64,000 bases of DNA from Acinetobacter nosocomialis NIPH 2119. GTDB taxonomy: Bacteria; Pseudomonadota; Gammaproteobacteria; Pseudomonadales; Moraxellaceae. The notes beneath the pieces were generated by a model. It saw only the letters and a list, made by a program, of their open reading frames with translations. It was not told the DNA's origin and did no database searches. The DNA lies in contig NZ_KB849239.1 in assembly GCF_000368085.1 (NCBI RefSeq), positions 1,831,082 to 1,895,081 of the forward strand, in the 5' to 3' direction. The translations under genes and the position numbers were made by a program. The number at the start of each line of letters is the position of its first letter. Position 1 is the stretch's first letter. Below are positions 38,787 to 48,132 of the stretch, one piece after another.

Positions 38787-39680
38787 ATGAAGCAACTTCT
38801 CGCATGGACCATTCGTACCACACTACGCCCGGCTTTATCTCCTAAAACGCCAGTGAAATTACAACGTTTTTGTAGCGATGCGGCCAGTGCTATTGTGCTT
38901 GGGCCACGTGGTTATCAAACTAAAAAGCAAAATATTGCTCAAGTACCGACAGTTCATATTCAGCCTAAAACGACCAAATCAGGGCTCGGCATTTTGTATT
39001 TGCATGGCGGTGGCTATGTAGTGGGCAGTAGCAAAAGTCACGCTAAACTTGCCGCTCAGATCGGACATGTAGCTCAAGCACAAGTCTGGTTAGCTGAATA
39101 TCGCCTAGCCCCAGAACATCCAAGCCCTGCTGCTATTGAAGATAGCATTGCAGTCTATAAAGCTTTACTTGCTCAAGGACAAGACCCGAAAAAACTTGTG
39201 ATTGCTGGTGACTCTGCCGGTGGCGGACTGAGCTTAAGTACCGTTATTGCGCTAAGGAATGCAGGTTTACCTTTACCAGCGGCGTTAGTTTTACTTTCAC
39301 CTTGGGTTGACTTAAGTCTTTCAGGAAACACAATAAAAACTCATGCTGCTCAAGATGCAATGCTCTCAGAAGACTGGTTAGTTTGGTGTGCAAAAAACTA
39401 TTGCGGCCCAAAATCGGCAACCGATCCGACCTGCTCCCCACTTTATGCTGACTTAACCGGATTACCACCGGTTCTGATCCATGTTGGTACCGAAGAAGTT
39501 TTATTAGATGATGCAAAACGTCTTGCAGAACAAGCCGAAAAATGCGGTATTCCGACCACATTTAAGATTTATGACAAAGTTGGGCACGTTTTTCAATTCC
39601 ATGCAGGTATACTAAAAGAATCCGATGACTCAATTAAGGGCATTGGACAATTCATTGATAAACATATGCAGTCAATATAA
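38787..39680 (+). CDS. Alpha/beta hydrolase, hormone-sensitive-lipase type esterase
   Basis: This 297-residue esterase has the HSL-family oxyanion motif HGGG at residues 73-76, the nucleophile elbow GDSAG with Ser143, an acidic residue near Asp240 and the catalytic His266 in KVGHVF. No signal peptide is seen, so it acts in the cytoplasm. Short- to medium-chain esters are the usual substrates; here esters made by the neighbouring Baeyer-Villiger-type enzyme are an attractive inferred substrate. The ATG at 38787 is chosen with a weak GAG upstream. The GMC gene follows after 28 bases. Confidence 0.9.
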   Translation: MKQLLAWTIRTTLRPALSPKTPVKLQRFCSDAASAIVLGPRGYQTKKQNIAQVPTVHIQPKTTKSGLGILYLHGGGYVVGSSKSHAKLAAQIGHVAQAQVWLAEYRLAPEHPSPAAIEDSIAVYKALLAQGQDPKKLVIAGDSAGGGLSLSTVIALRNAGLPLPAALVLLSPWVDLSLSGNTIKTHAAQDAMLSEDWLVWCAKNYCGPKSATDPTCSPLYADLTGLPPVLIHVGTEEVLLDDAKRLAEQAEKCGIPTTFKIYDKVGHVFQFHAGILKESDDSIKGIGQFIDKHMQSI

Positions 39681-39708
39681 AAAATATCACTAGACAGGAG
39701 CCTTTGGC

Positions 39709-41379
39709 ATGGCATTAAACAATTATGACTATGATTATCTCATCATTGGTTCAGGCTTTGGCGGTAGTGTTTCTGCCTGCCGTCTTACCGAAAAAGGCTA
39801 CTCAGTTGCTGTAATGGAAATGGGGCGTCGTTGGAAAGCTGAAGATTTTGCTAAAAATAACTGGAACACACGCCGCTGGATCTGGCGTCCGGGTATGAAA
39901 CTTTTTGGTTATTTCAATATGCGTTTTTTTCGCCATGTCACTATTATTTGCGGTAATGCCGTAGGCGGTGGCTCAATTACCTATGCCAATACCCTGCTCG
40001 TTCCACCCGAACACATTTGGGATGAAGGCACATGGGCAGATGCGGCGGACTGGAAAAATGAAATGCCGCAGCACTATGCCGAAGCAGAACGTATGCTTGG
40101 AGTGACTGATAATAAAATTCTGGGCCCTGCCGATCACATGTTAAAGAAAATGGGTGAAGCGGTAGGTGTAGGCCATACCTTTAAACCGACTCGTGTTGCA
40201 ACCTTTTTTCCTCCCGAAGGCGAAGAAGGTGGAAAGACTTATCCAGACCCTTATTTTAACGGTGAAGGACCAGATCGTGGCACCTGTACAGCATGTGGTG
40301 GCTGTATGACAGGTTGTAAACACAATGCAAAAAATACTCTAGATAAAAATTATTTGTACTTTGCCGAAAAAAATGGCGCCAAGGTTTATGAAGAAACCAA
40401 AGTGGTTGATGTTAAACCGCTCAATGGCAAAGTCGATGGTAGTGATGGTTATGAAGTCACAACTGAATGCTCAAGCTCATGGTTTAACAAACAACGTCGT
40501 ACTTGGCGAGTTCGTAACGTAATTTTCTCGGCATCTTCTTTGGGCACCCAAGAAATGCTATTCCGCTTAAAACAATCTGGTTCTCTACCAAATATTTCTG
40601 ATGATTTGGGTAATCGGGTACGTACCAATGCGGAGTCTATCTTAGGGGTTCGTTTCTTTGATAAAGATGTCGATATGAGTAAGGGCGTTGCAATTGGTTC
40701 AAGCATCTATATTGACCATGATACTCATATTGAAGCGACTCGCTACCAAAGTGGTTCCGATGCTATGGGTCTCATGTGTACGTATATGGCAAAAGGTAAA
40801 CCAGGTTGGACACGTATTTTTTATTGGTTATGGGTACTCATTAGCCATCCACTTATATTCTTACGTATGAGCAACCCTGTTGGTTTTGCACGTCAAACCT
40901 TAATTTTCTTAGTAATGCAAACTGCCGATGCCTCAATTAATATGCGTTTAAAACGCAATTGGTTCTGGCCTTTTGGCAAGGTTTTGTCGAGTGAAGGGAA
41001 AAAGCTTCCTGTTTATATTCCGCAAGCTAATACCTTTACTGAAAAAGTCGCCAAAATGTTTAATGGCCACCCAATAACGACCATTACCGAAATTTTATTT
41101 AATGTGCCTTTTACTGCTCACTGTATGGGAGGCTGCGCGATTGCATCTAGCCCAGAACAAGGTGTAGTCGATGGCAAAAATCGTGTGTTTAACTATAAAA
41201 ATTTATATGTTGTAGATGGCTCTATGTTGGGTGCCAATTTAGGTGTAAACCCAAGTTTAACCATTACTGCTCTAGCAGAACGTGCAATGTCTTATATTCC
41301 GGCTAAACACACTTTGGATGAACAACCAGACTATCCAATAACGGAAGAAACCATAGAGATCACGAAAGCCTCTGCCTAA
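39709..41379 (+). CDS. GMC family FAD-dependent oxidoreductase (cholesterol-oxidase-like)
   Basis: This 556-residue flavoprotein has the FAD motif GSGFGG at residues 14-19, a Cys-rich segment CTACGGCMTGCKHNAK (about 189-204) characteristic of the cholesterol-oxidase-like branch, and the C-terminal GMC motif containing GANLGVNPSLTITALAERA (about 506-524). It should oxidise an alcohol to aldehyde or ketone. It closes the monooxygenase-SDR-esterase operon, with GGAG before the ATG, and is followed by a bidirectional terminator. The substrate is not a sterol for certain; bacterial members also act on long-chain alcohols. Confidence 0.88.
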   Translation: MALNNYDYDYLIIGSGFGGSVSACRLTEKGYSVAVMEMGRRWKAEDFAKNNWNTRRWIWRPGMKLFGYFNMRFFRHVTIICGNAVGGGSITYANTLLVPPEHIWDEGTWADAADWKNEMPQHYAEAERMLGVTDNKILGPADHMLKKMGEAVGVGHTFKPTRVATFFPPEGEEGGKTYPDPYFNGEGPDRGTCTACGGCMTGCKHNAKNTLDKNYLYFAEKNGAKVYEETKVVDVKPLNGKVDGSDGYEVTTECSSSWFNKQRRTWRVRNVIFSASSLGTQEMLFRLKQSGSLPNISDDLGNRVRTNAESILGVRFFDKDVDMSKGVAIGSSIYIDHDTHIEATRYQSGSDAMGLMCTYMAKGKPGWTRIFYWLWVLISHPLIFLRMSNPVGFARQTLIFLVMQTADASINMRLKRNWFWPFGKVLSSEGKKLPVYIPQANTFTEKVAKMFNGHPITTITEILFNVPFTAHCMGGCAIASSPEQGVVDGKNRVFNYKNLYVVDGSMLGANLGVNPSLTITALAERAMSYIPAKHTLDEQPDYPITEETIEITKASA

Positions 41380-41398
41380 ACTAGCAAGTTGTTTTATA

Positions 41399-41428
41399 AA
41401 AAAAGCCTATTTAAAAATAGGCTTTTTT
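41399..41428. terminator. Bidirectional terminator between GMC and OsmC-YcaO genes
   Basis: AAAAGCCTATTT, a two-base loop, AAATAGGCTTTTTT: a stem of about 12 bp with T-tracts on both strands, between two convergent genes. Confidence 0.87.
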
Positions 41429-41443
41429 ATTTAGTTTCTTAAA

Positions 41444-43642
41444 TTACATCGCTACCGCTTTAGCACGAGCTGCATGCAATTTTTTATAACTCTCAATTAG
41501 ACGTAAATGGCGATCAAGTCCTTCTAGTTTCATGCTTGTTGGTGTTAAACCATAGAAACGAACGCTACCGTCGACAGAACCTAATACCGCATCCATTCGT
41601 GTGTCACCAAACATACGGCGGAAGTTAGTCAGGTAGTCTTCAAGCTCTAGTTCTTCATCTAATATTACTTCAAGTACCACGTTCATACATTGATAGAACA
41701 AACCACGCTCAACGGTGTTGGTGTTATATTGCAAGTAAGTTTCGACAAGCTCTTTTGCTTCTTCAAATTGTTGTAATGCAACATAAATGAGCAATTTCAG
41801 TTCTAAAATTGTGAGCTGTCCCCAAACTGTATTGTCATCAAATTCGATGCCAATGAGTGTGGTAATTTCAGTGTAATCATCTAGCTCACATTCCTCTAAG
41901 CGCTCAACCAACGCCTCAAGCTGTTCATCATCCAAACGATGCAGATTTAGAATATCTTCACGGAATGCAAGTGCCTTATTGGTATTGTCCCAAATCAGAT
42001 CTTCAACAAGATAAATTTCTGAATAATCAGGAACTAAAATACGGCAAGCGGTCGCACCTAAGTGCTCATAGACTGCCATATACACTTCTTTACCCATCTC
42101 TTCGAGAATACCGAACAAAGTTGCAGCTTCTTCTGCATTCGACTCTTCGCCTTCGCCAGAAAAATCCCATTCAACAAAGTCATAGTCAGATTTAGAGCTA
42201 AAGAAGCGCCAAGAAACTAAACCGCTTGAGTCAATAAAGTGCTCAACAAAGTTATTCGGCTCAGTCACTGCATTACTTTGGAAAGTCGGTTGAGGTAAAT
42301 CATTTAAGCCTTCAAAACTACGGCCTTGAAGTAATTCGGTCAGACTACGTTCCAACGCAACTTCAAAACTTGGATGCGCACCGAAAGATGCAAACACCCC
42401 ACCCGTACGCGGGTTCATTAAAGTTACACACATTACAGGGAACTGACCGCCTAATGATGCATCTTTAACTAATACAGGAAAACCTTGCTCTTCTAAGCCT
42501 TTAATACCAGCCACAATACTTGGGTATTTTGCTAATACGTCTTCAGGAACATCTGGAAGTGCAATTTCACCTTCTAAAATTTCACGTTTTACAGCACGTT
42601 CAAAAATTTCAGACAAACATTGAACTTGAGCTTCTGCCAAAGTGTTGCCTGCACTCATACCATTACTTAAGTACAAGTTTTCAATTAAATTTGATGGGAA
42701 ATATACAACTTCACCGTCAGACTGGCGCACAAAAGGTAGCGAGCAAATGCCACGCTCTATATTGCCTGAGTTAGTATCATATAAATGCGTGCCAAGTAAC
42801 TCATCATCTGGGTTGTAAATCTCAAGACAATATTCATCTAAGATTTCTTTAGGTAATTCACCATTTGGACCCGGTTTAAACCATTTTTCATCTGGATAAT
42901 GCACAAATTCAGCATTGGCAATATCTTCACCCCAGAACTGGTCGTTATAGAAGAAGTTACAGTTTAAACGCTCAATAAACTCGCCCAATGCAGATGCCAA
43001 AGCACTTTCTTTAGTGGCACCTTTACCATTGGTAAAGCACATCGGAGACTGCGCATCACGAATATGTAACGACCATACATTTGGAACAATATTACGCCAA
43101 GACGCGATTTCGATCTTCATGCCCAAATTTGCCAAAATAGCAGACATATTGGCAATGGTTTCTTCTAATGGTAAATCTTTACCTTGAATATAGGTATGGT
43201 TTTCTGAAGTTAAGCTTGGCAATAACAATGCTTGTGCATCTGCATCAATACTTTCAACTTCTTCAATAATAAATTCAGGACCCGTTTGAATGACTTTTTT
43301 AACAGTACAGCGGTCAATCGAACGTAAAATCCCTTGGCGATCTTTCTCTGAAATATCGGCTGGTAATTCAATTTGAATTTTAAAGGTTTGCTTATAGCGG
43401 TTTTCAGGATCAACAATATTATTTTGCGATAAACGAATATTATCGGTTGGGATATCTCGAGCTGCACAATACACTTTTACAAAGTACGCTGCACACAATG
43501 CTGATGATGCTAAAAAGTAGTCAAATGGGCCCGGTGCCGAACCGTCACCCTTGTAGCGAATTGGTTGATCGGCAATTACCGTAAAGTCATCGAACTTAGC
43601 TTCCTGTCGAAGATTGTCGAGATAATTAACCTTGATTTCCAT
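41444..43642 (-). CDS. OsmC-YcaO fusion protein
   Basis: This 732-residue two-domain protein has an N-terminal region (about 1-145) that looks like an OsmC domain, with YKGDGSAPGPFDYFLASS and a Cys in LCAAYF (about residue 49). The middle (about 180-560) is a YcaO domain, the ATP-dependent family that makes azolines, thioamides or amidines on peptides; the segments FTNGKGATKESALASALGEFIER and QCLSEIFERAV are typical ATP-site acidic regions. The C-terminus (about 570-732) is helical and acidic. It resembles E. coli YcaO, linked to RimO-mediated beta-methylthiolation of ribosomal protein S12, but with an extra OsmC domain. No precursor peptide or partner enzyme is adjacent. Function is inferred. 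Confidence 0.85.
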   Translation of the reverse strand: MEIKVNYLDNLRQEAKFDDFTVIADQPIRYKGDGSAPGPFDYFLASSALCAAYFVKVYCAARDIPTDNIRLSQNNIVDPENRYKQTFKIQIELPADISEKDRQGILRSIDRCTVKKVIQTGPEFIIEEVESIDADAQALLLPSLTSENHTYIQGKDLPLEETIANMSAILANLGMKIEIASWRNIVPNVWSLHIRDAQSPMCFTNGKGATKESALASALGEFIERLNCNFFYNDQFWGEDIANAEFVHYPDEKWFKPGPNGELPKEILDEYCLEIYNPDDELLGTHLYDTNSGNIERGICSLPFVRQSDGEVVYFPSNLIENLYLSNGMSAGNTLAEAQVQCLSEIFERAVKREILEGEIALPDVPEDVLAKYPSIVAGIKGLEEQGFPVLVKDASLGGQFPVMCVTLMNPRTGGVFASFGAHPSFEVALERSLTELLQGRSFEGLNDLPQPTFQSNAVTEPNNFVEHFIDSSGLVSWRFFSSKSDYDFVEWDFSGEGEESNAEEAATLFGILEEMGKEVYMAVYEHLGATACRILVPDYSEIYLVEDLIWDNTNKALAFREDILNLHRLDDEQLEALVERLEECELDDYTEITTLIGIEFDDNTVWGQLTILELKLLIYVALQQFEEAKELVETYLQYNTNTVERGLFYQCMNVVLEVILDEELELEDYLTNFRRMFGDTRMDAVLGSVDGSVRFYGLTPTSMKLEGLDRHLRLIESYKKLHAARAKAVAM

Positions 43643-43893
43643 GCTGGCACCTAAATATTTTTATGTGTCAGCACAGACACATAAAATTCTAAATATTGAA
43701 AAATAAGCCGAATCACAGCGAAGAAATTGACTTAAAAAAATGAGAGATTAAAGCCATGTGTTTAATGAACGACTCAATGGGCTTTAATAGGATTGGCGGT
43801 ATTATAGAGTGATTTTGTGAAGTTGATAACTAAAGTTAAAACATTGATGGTCACAATGTTTTAACTTATCTTTAATTTAATAAATATTGAGCA

Positions 43894-45174
43894 TTAAAAT
43901 TTAAAGGTGTAATCAACATTCAAACGCGTTTCATTTGCCGAGTGGAAGGTCATATTCGTTGGCATATCATTACGGTAGTGAGAAAAGCGGGCCCGCACTC
44001 CTAAGCCTTTTAATTTACCTTCAGGAATTTTATAGCCCAAATCAAACTCCATCGATTCTTCTTTAAAACGCTGATCGCCATATTGCAGTAAATCAATGTT
44101 TTCGCCTTTTGCATAGCGAGTCATAAAACGCAGTCCATTTAATGAAACATCACCTACCCGCGCATTTTTAAAGTCATATTCATAACGAATCGAATAGACT
44201 TTTTCATCTTTATTTGAATAGTCCGAACTCATAAAATCAAGCACGACTGGACTTTCAGTTCCCGACAAAAACGGTAAACCAGTCGAGCCAAACGACTGCA
44301 TATAGCCCAAAGAAACCGTATGATTTTGATAGTTAAAACCAAATAAGCCACTAATATGTCGGTTATCAACTTCTCCAATTTTTTTGCTGCCCGTTTCTTC
44401 GCTATTAAAAAACCGCACGTCACTTAAAAAATTAAGCTGATCTTTTAAAGGTTGTTTTCCGTTAAAGCCTAAAAACTGTTGCTGGTAAATATCTTTAAGT
44501 TCAGCATGGTAAGCCCGTAAACGATAGTCTTTTAACTGATAACTTCCACCTAAAGTATAAAACGAGTCAGTGGTGGCAGCTTTGTCAAAACGATGATTGA
44601 TATTGTCTGTTCCAACATCGGTATAACGAATGGAATCGCGCTGCCGCACTTCGTCGACATAAAAACCTTCGAGTTGAAGATTTGGAATTTCATTTGAAAC
44701 AAAGCGAATACCGCGATAAGTCTGAGGGAACAAACGCGCTGGCGATGAAAATATGGTTGGCAATTGTGGAACCAAATCGCCCACAAAAAGCTCATTTTTT
44801 CTAAATTTAGCCTTTCCTGTAATGCCGATTTTTCCATAATAATCATCACGCGAGTTATCGGTATTCACTGGGAGTAAGCCACTACGCGCATAGTCATCAG
44901 CACGGCTTCCCATCAGGTTAAAACCTGCCATTGCCAGTACATCAACACCGAAACCAACTGTCCCTTCGGTATAACCCGACTGTCCTTTAAAAATTAAACC
45001 CTGTGCCCAATCTCTAGCTGCGGTATAGGGATATGGGTCTTTTTTATAGTCTCGGTCAAAGTAAAAACTACGCAGTGTCAGCTCAGCTTTACTGTTTGCT
45101 ATAAACTCGGCATGCACAACTTGACTAAATAATGGGCACAAGCATACCCCCACCCATAATGGTGTCTTTTTCAT
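43894..45174 (-). CDS. vanP: OprD family outer-membrane porin (VanP-like)
   Basis: This 426-residue outer-membrane channel has a signal peptide (about residues 1-22, cut after VVHA) and the OprD-family opening ELTLRSFYFDRDYK, followed by alternating beta-strand pattern and a C-terminal Phe (DYTFKF) needed for barrel assembly. OprD-type porins admit small aromatic acids. It lies 31 bases downstream of vanK on the same strand, next to vanA/vanB, so it probably carries vanillate or related acids. ADP1 has a comparable porin gene in its van region. It is related to the hcaE porin at 57.5 kb (shared FYFDRDY and PARLLPQTYRG-like segments). Confidence 0.87.
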   Translation of the reverse strand: MKKTPLWVGVCLCPLFSQVVHAEFIANSKAELTLRSFYFDRDYKKDPYPYTAARDWAQGLIFKGQSGYTEGTVGFGVDVLAMAGFNLMGSRADDYARSGLLPVNTDNSRDDYYGKIGITGKAKFRKNELFVGDLVPQLPTIFSSPARLFPQTYRGIRFVSNEIPNLQLEGFYVDEVRQRDSIRYTDVGTDNINHRFDKAATTDSFYTLGGSYQLKDYRLRAYHAELKDIYQQQFLGFNGKQPLKDQLNFLSDVRFFNSEETGSKKIGEVDNRHISGLFGFNYQNHTVSLGYMQSFGSTGLPFLSGTESPVVLDFMSSDYSNKDEKVYSIRYEYDFKNARVGDVSLNGLRFMTRYAKGENIDLLQYGDQRFKEESMEFDLGYKIPEGKLKGLGVRARFSHYRNDMPTNMTFHSANETRLNVDYTFKF

Positions 45175-45205
45175 TTTTTAACTCAACTATTTAATTTTTA
45201 GTGGA

Positions 45206-46552
45206 TTAAGGTGCTGTTTTAAATGAGAAGTTTTGCTCTTTTTGACTGCGGTAAAAAGCGCTACCCAAACTCAAAATCAGGAAAATAGCCAAAATAAACA
45301 CCACACCGTAATAGGCATACAGCGTTGCAGGTGCAATACCTTTATCTAAGAAAATGCCTGCGACCGTTGGCGATAAAATTGCCCCAATCCGACCAAAACC
45401 AATTGCATAACCCACACCGCGACTACGGATTTCAGCATCATAAATTGTTGGAGAAATAGAATATAAACCTGCCACACAACCGTTAATGAGGGTGCCAAGT
45501 AATAAACCGACTATGAGTGCAATGCTGACTTGAGATGAGACAGCAACAAATAGGAAAACACATGCCGAGGTTAGTCCTAAAAACAGACTTAAGGCATAAA
45601 AGACTTTCATGCGTGATGCCAATAAACCAATAATGGCCGCCCCAAAAATACCGCCAATACTAATTAAAATGCCGGTACTTACGCCTTGCTCTGGTGACAT
45701 TCCCATTGAAATCAGAATTTTTGGTGTCCAGCTCATGACAAAATAAAAGCCAAACATCACTAAAAAGAATGCAAACCAAAGACAAAGTGTCTGGAACCCC
45801 TGCTGCCCTGAAAATAATTTACCAATATCACCTGTATTTTTTTGATTATTCTGGCCGTAATAAGGTAAAGCTTTTAAAGCAGTTAACCCCATACGATTTA
45901 CTGTTGCGTTAATACGTTCTAATGCCTGTTTTGGTCTTTTTGCCAACAAATAATCTAAAGATTCAGGTAATAACCATGCACTAATCAGCAACATCACTAT
46001 GGTTGTGATGCCTCCTGCCAAAAAGATTGAACGCCAACCTAAATGCTCAATCAAAGCCAGTGAGAGTACTCCGCCTAGTGTCGCACCAATGCCATAACCT
46101 GTAGACATTAAGCTCACTGCGAGACTGCGCCAGCGTGCATTGGCATACTCACTTGCCAAGACATTACTACTCGCAAGAATCCCGCCTACCCCAATTCCGG
46201 TAATAAACCGAAGTGCTGCCAACATGCCATGACTTTGCACCAAAGCACAGCCCAACATGCTAAGACCTGCAATCACTAAACAAACCAAGATAAGTAAACG
46301 GCGACCGATTTTATCGGCTAAAGGCGCAAGAAAAATTGAACCGGCAGCCATCCCAAAAAGACCTGAACTCAGCAATAAGCCAATTTGTGCCCCTGAAAGT
46401 GACCATTCTGCTGACACGGATGGAGCAGTAAATGCCATTACCATCACGTCAAAGCCATCAATAATATTGAGACAAATACAGATCAAAATGATGAACCATT
46501 GATAACGGCTCATATTATTTTGATTGATCTCGCTTAGAACATCTCTTTCCAT
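45206..46552 (-). CDS. vanK: Aromatic acid:H+ symporter, MFS (VanK-like)
   Basis: This 448-residue inner-membrane transporter has 12 predicted helices. It belongs to the AAHS branch of the major facilitator superfamily, with the N-terminal DGFDVMVMAFTAP motif in helix 1 (intact Asp) and the loop signature LADKIGRR. Relatives PcaK, BenK, VanK and MucK import aromatic acids with protons. The start at 46552 is chosen because GGGAG lies 8 bases upstream; a longer frame adds 11 residues. It is divergent from vanA and upstream of the porin gene, and an array of four TGGATCCA palindromes lies in the gap. Vanillate or protocatechuate import is inferred from context. Confidence 0.9.
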   Translation of the reverse strand: MERDVLSEINQNNMSRYQWFIILICICLNIIDGFDVMVMAFTAPSVSAEWSLSGAQIGLLLSSGLFGMAAGSIFLAPLADKIGRRLLILVCLVIAGLSMLGCALVQSHGMLAALRFITGIGVGGILASSNVLASEYANARWRSLAVSLMSTGYGIGATLGGVLSLALIEHLGWRSIFLAGGITTIVMLLISAWLLPESLDYLLAKRPKQALERINATVNRMGLTALKALPYYGQNNQKNTGDIGKLFSGQQGFQTLCLWFAFFLVMFGFYFVMSWTPKILISMGMSPEQGVSTGILISIGGIFGAAIIGLLASRMKVFYALSLFLGLTSACVFLFVAVSSQVSIALIVGLLLGTLINGCVAGLYSISPTIYDAEIRSRGVGYAIGFGRIGAILSPTVAGIFLDKGIAPATLYAYYGVVFILAIFLILSLGSAFYRSQKEQNFSFKTAP

Positions 46553-46693
46553 TTGTGCATCTCCCAATGTGGATAAGAGATACACACGACATTGCTAATA
46601 TGAGCGATTGGGTGGTTATGCATATCCGTATCCATCATGACCTAGAGGAATATTTGTTTTTTGGAGCATCCTGCTCTTTTTCTATACTGATTA

Positions 46694-46705
46694 TTTGGAT
46701 CCAAA
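46694..46705. promoter_or_regulatory. Candidate VanR operator 1 (TTTGGATCCAAA)
   Basis: A perfect 12-bp palindrome centred on GGATCC, about 140 bases upstream of vanK. It matches the core of the ATTGGATCCAAT operator known, as I recall, for Caulobacter VanR. Confidence 0.65.
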
Positions 46706-46788
46706 AAATCAACAATATTTTTAAAATTTAATAATCACCAAATTAAATAACTGAAAAATATAAGTATAATTTATTTAAAATTACAAAT

Positions 46789-46800
46789 GTGGATCCATAA
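46789..46800. promoter_or_regulatory. Candidate VanR operator 2 (TGTGGATCCATA core)
   Basis: A core TGGATCCA palindrome with weaker flanks lies midway in the vanK-vanA gap. The central 8 bases (46791-46798) are identical to the other three sites. Confidence 0.55.
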
Positions 46801-46867
46801 AAATTTATCTATTTCCAATTGTACAACTCAAAGGATTTCTCCTTACTCCTCCTCTAACTTAATAAAT

Positions 46868-46877
46868 ATGGATCCAA
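46868..46877. promoter_or_regulatory. Candidate VanR operator 3 (ATGGATCCAA)
   Basis: The third TGGATCCA core (46869-46876) lies 170 bases before vanA in very AT-rich sequence where GGATCC is otherwise rare. Confidence 0.55.
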
Positions 46878-46983
46878 ATTAAACTTTAATGACCAAAACT
46901 TTTAAAAAATAAAAAAATCTGAATTAATATTAAAGATATAAACAATCAAGGAAAGTAATGTAAAAAAAGATCCTGCTTATCAA

Positions 46984-47021
46984 TTGACCAATATTTTTAT
47001 TTATTATAAATTGGATCCAAT
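46984..47021 (+). promoter_or_regulatory. Predicted vanA promoter with overlapping VanR operator 4
   Basis: TTGACC at 46984-46989 can serve as -35 and TATAAA (47005-47010) or TAAATT (47007-47012) as -10. The perfect palindrome ATTGGATCCAAT at 47010-47021 overlaps the start-site region, 22 bases before the vanA ATG, an ideal position for repression. It is identical to the VanR operator consensus I recall from Caulobacter. The gap 46553-47043 contains no gene. Confidence 0.65.
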
Positions 47022-47043
47022 AAGTGATAAGGAGTCGTCACAA

Positions 47044-48120
47044 ATGTTTATTAAAAATGCATGGTATGTAGCCTGCCGTCCAGAAGAAATCCAAGATAAA
47101 CCATTAGGTCGTACCATCTGTGGTGAAAAAATCGTTTTTTACCGTGGCAAAGAAAACAAAGTAACAGCCGTTGAAGATTTTTGTCCGCATCGTGGTGCCC
47201 CACTTTCACTGGGCTATGTCGAAGATGGCAACCTTGTCTGTGGTTACCATGGCTTAGTTATGGGCTGTGATGGAAAGACTGTTTCAATGCCAGCTCAGCG
47301 TGTAAATGGTTTCCCTTGCAATAAAGCATATGCAGTTGTTGAAAAGTTCGGCTTTATTTGGGTATGGCCAGGTGAAAAAGCTTTAGCAGATGAAGCAAAA
47401 CTCCCAACTTTAGAATGGGCAGATCATCCCGAATGGAGCTATGGCGGAGGCCTGTTTCACATTCAGTGCGACTATCGCCTAATGATCGACAACCTAATGG
47501 ATTTAACCCACGAAACCTATGTTCACTCAAGCAGTATTGGGCAAAAAGAAATTGATGAAGCCCTGCCAGTGACTAAAGTTGACGGTGACCATGTCATTAC
47601 CGAACGCTATATGGAAAATGTGATTGCACCTCCATTTTGGCAAATGGCCCTTCGCGGCAATCATTTGGCAGATGATGTACCTGTTGACCGTTGGCAACGT
47701 TGCCACTTCTTTGCGCCAAGTAATGTTCACATTGAAGTAGGTGTAGCGCATGCCGGACATGGTGGTTATCACGCACCAAGTGACAAAAAAGTTTCCTCAA
47801 TCGTGGTCGATTTTATTACGCCGGAAACTGAAACATCACATTGGTATTTCTGGGGAATGGCACGCAACTTCCAGCCAGATAATGCTGAACTCACCGATCA
47901 AATTCGTGAAGGCCAAGGCAAAATCTTTACTGAAGATTTAGAAATGCTGGAGCAACAGCAGCAAAACATTTTAAATAATCCACATCGCAAATTACTGATG
48001 CTCAATATCGACGCAGGCGGTGTCCAGTCCCGTAAGGTCATTGACCGACTACTTGCCGAAGAAAATAAAACGCTTCCTGAAACGTCCGCACAGAAGTTTC
48101 CAAACATTCGGATTATTTAA
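47044..48120 (+). CDS. vanA: Vanillate O-demethylase, oxygenase subunit
   Basis: This 358-residue Rieske non-haem iron oxygenase removes the methyl group of vanillate as formaldehyde to give protocatechuate. The Rieske cluster ligands are Cys47, His49, Cys66 and His69 (CPHRGAPL and CGYHG). The mononuclear iron site is in DNLMDLTHETYVH (about residues 149-161). The start at 47044 (MFIKNAWYVA) is fixed by a strong AAGGAG about 9 bases upstream and by the family N-terminus; a longer frame adds 20 residues. It is followed after 12 bases by vanB. Expression is probably controlled by VanR at operator 4. Confidence 0.97.
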   Translation: MFIKNAWYVACRPEEIQDKPLGRTICGEKIVFYRGKENKVTAVEDFCPHRGAPLSLGYVEDGNLVCGYHGLVMGCDGKTVSMPAQRVNGFPCNKAYAVVEKFGFIWVWPGEKALADEAKLPTLEWADHPEWSYGGGLFHIQCDYRLMIDNLMDLTHETYVHSSSIGQKEIDEALPVTKVDGDHVITERYMENVIAPPFWQMALRGNHLADDVPVDRWQRCHFFAPSNVHIEVGVAHAGHGGYHAPSDKKVSSIVVDFITPETETSHWYFWGMARNFQPDNAELTDQIREGQGKIFTEDLEMLEQQQQNILNNPHRKLLMLNIDAGGVQSRKVIDRLLAEENKTLPETSAQKFPNIRII

Positions 48121-48132
48121 AGGAGCATAAAC

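Noticed and set aside
46694..47021. The GGATCC sites as mere restriction sites or chance
   Set aside because: Four sites with the same 8-base palindrome in 324 AT-rich bases at a divergent promoter are unlikely by chance, so they are reported as operators instead.
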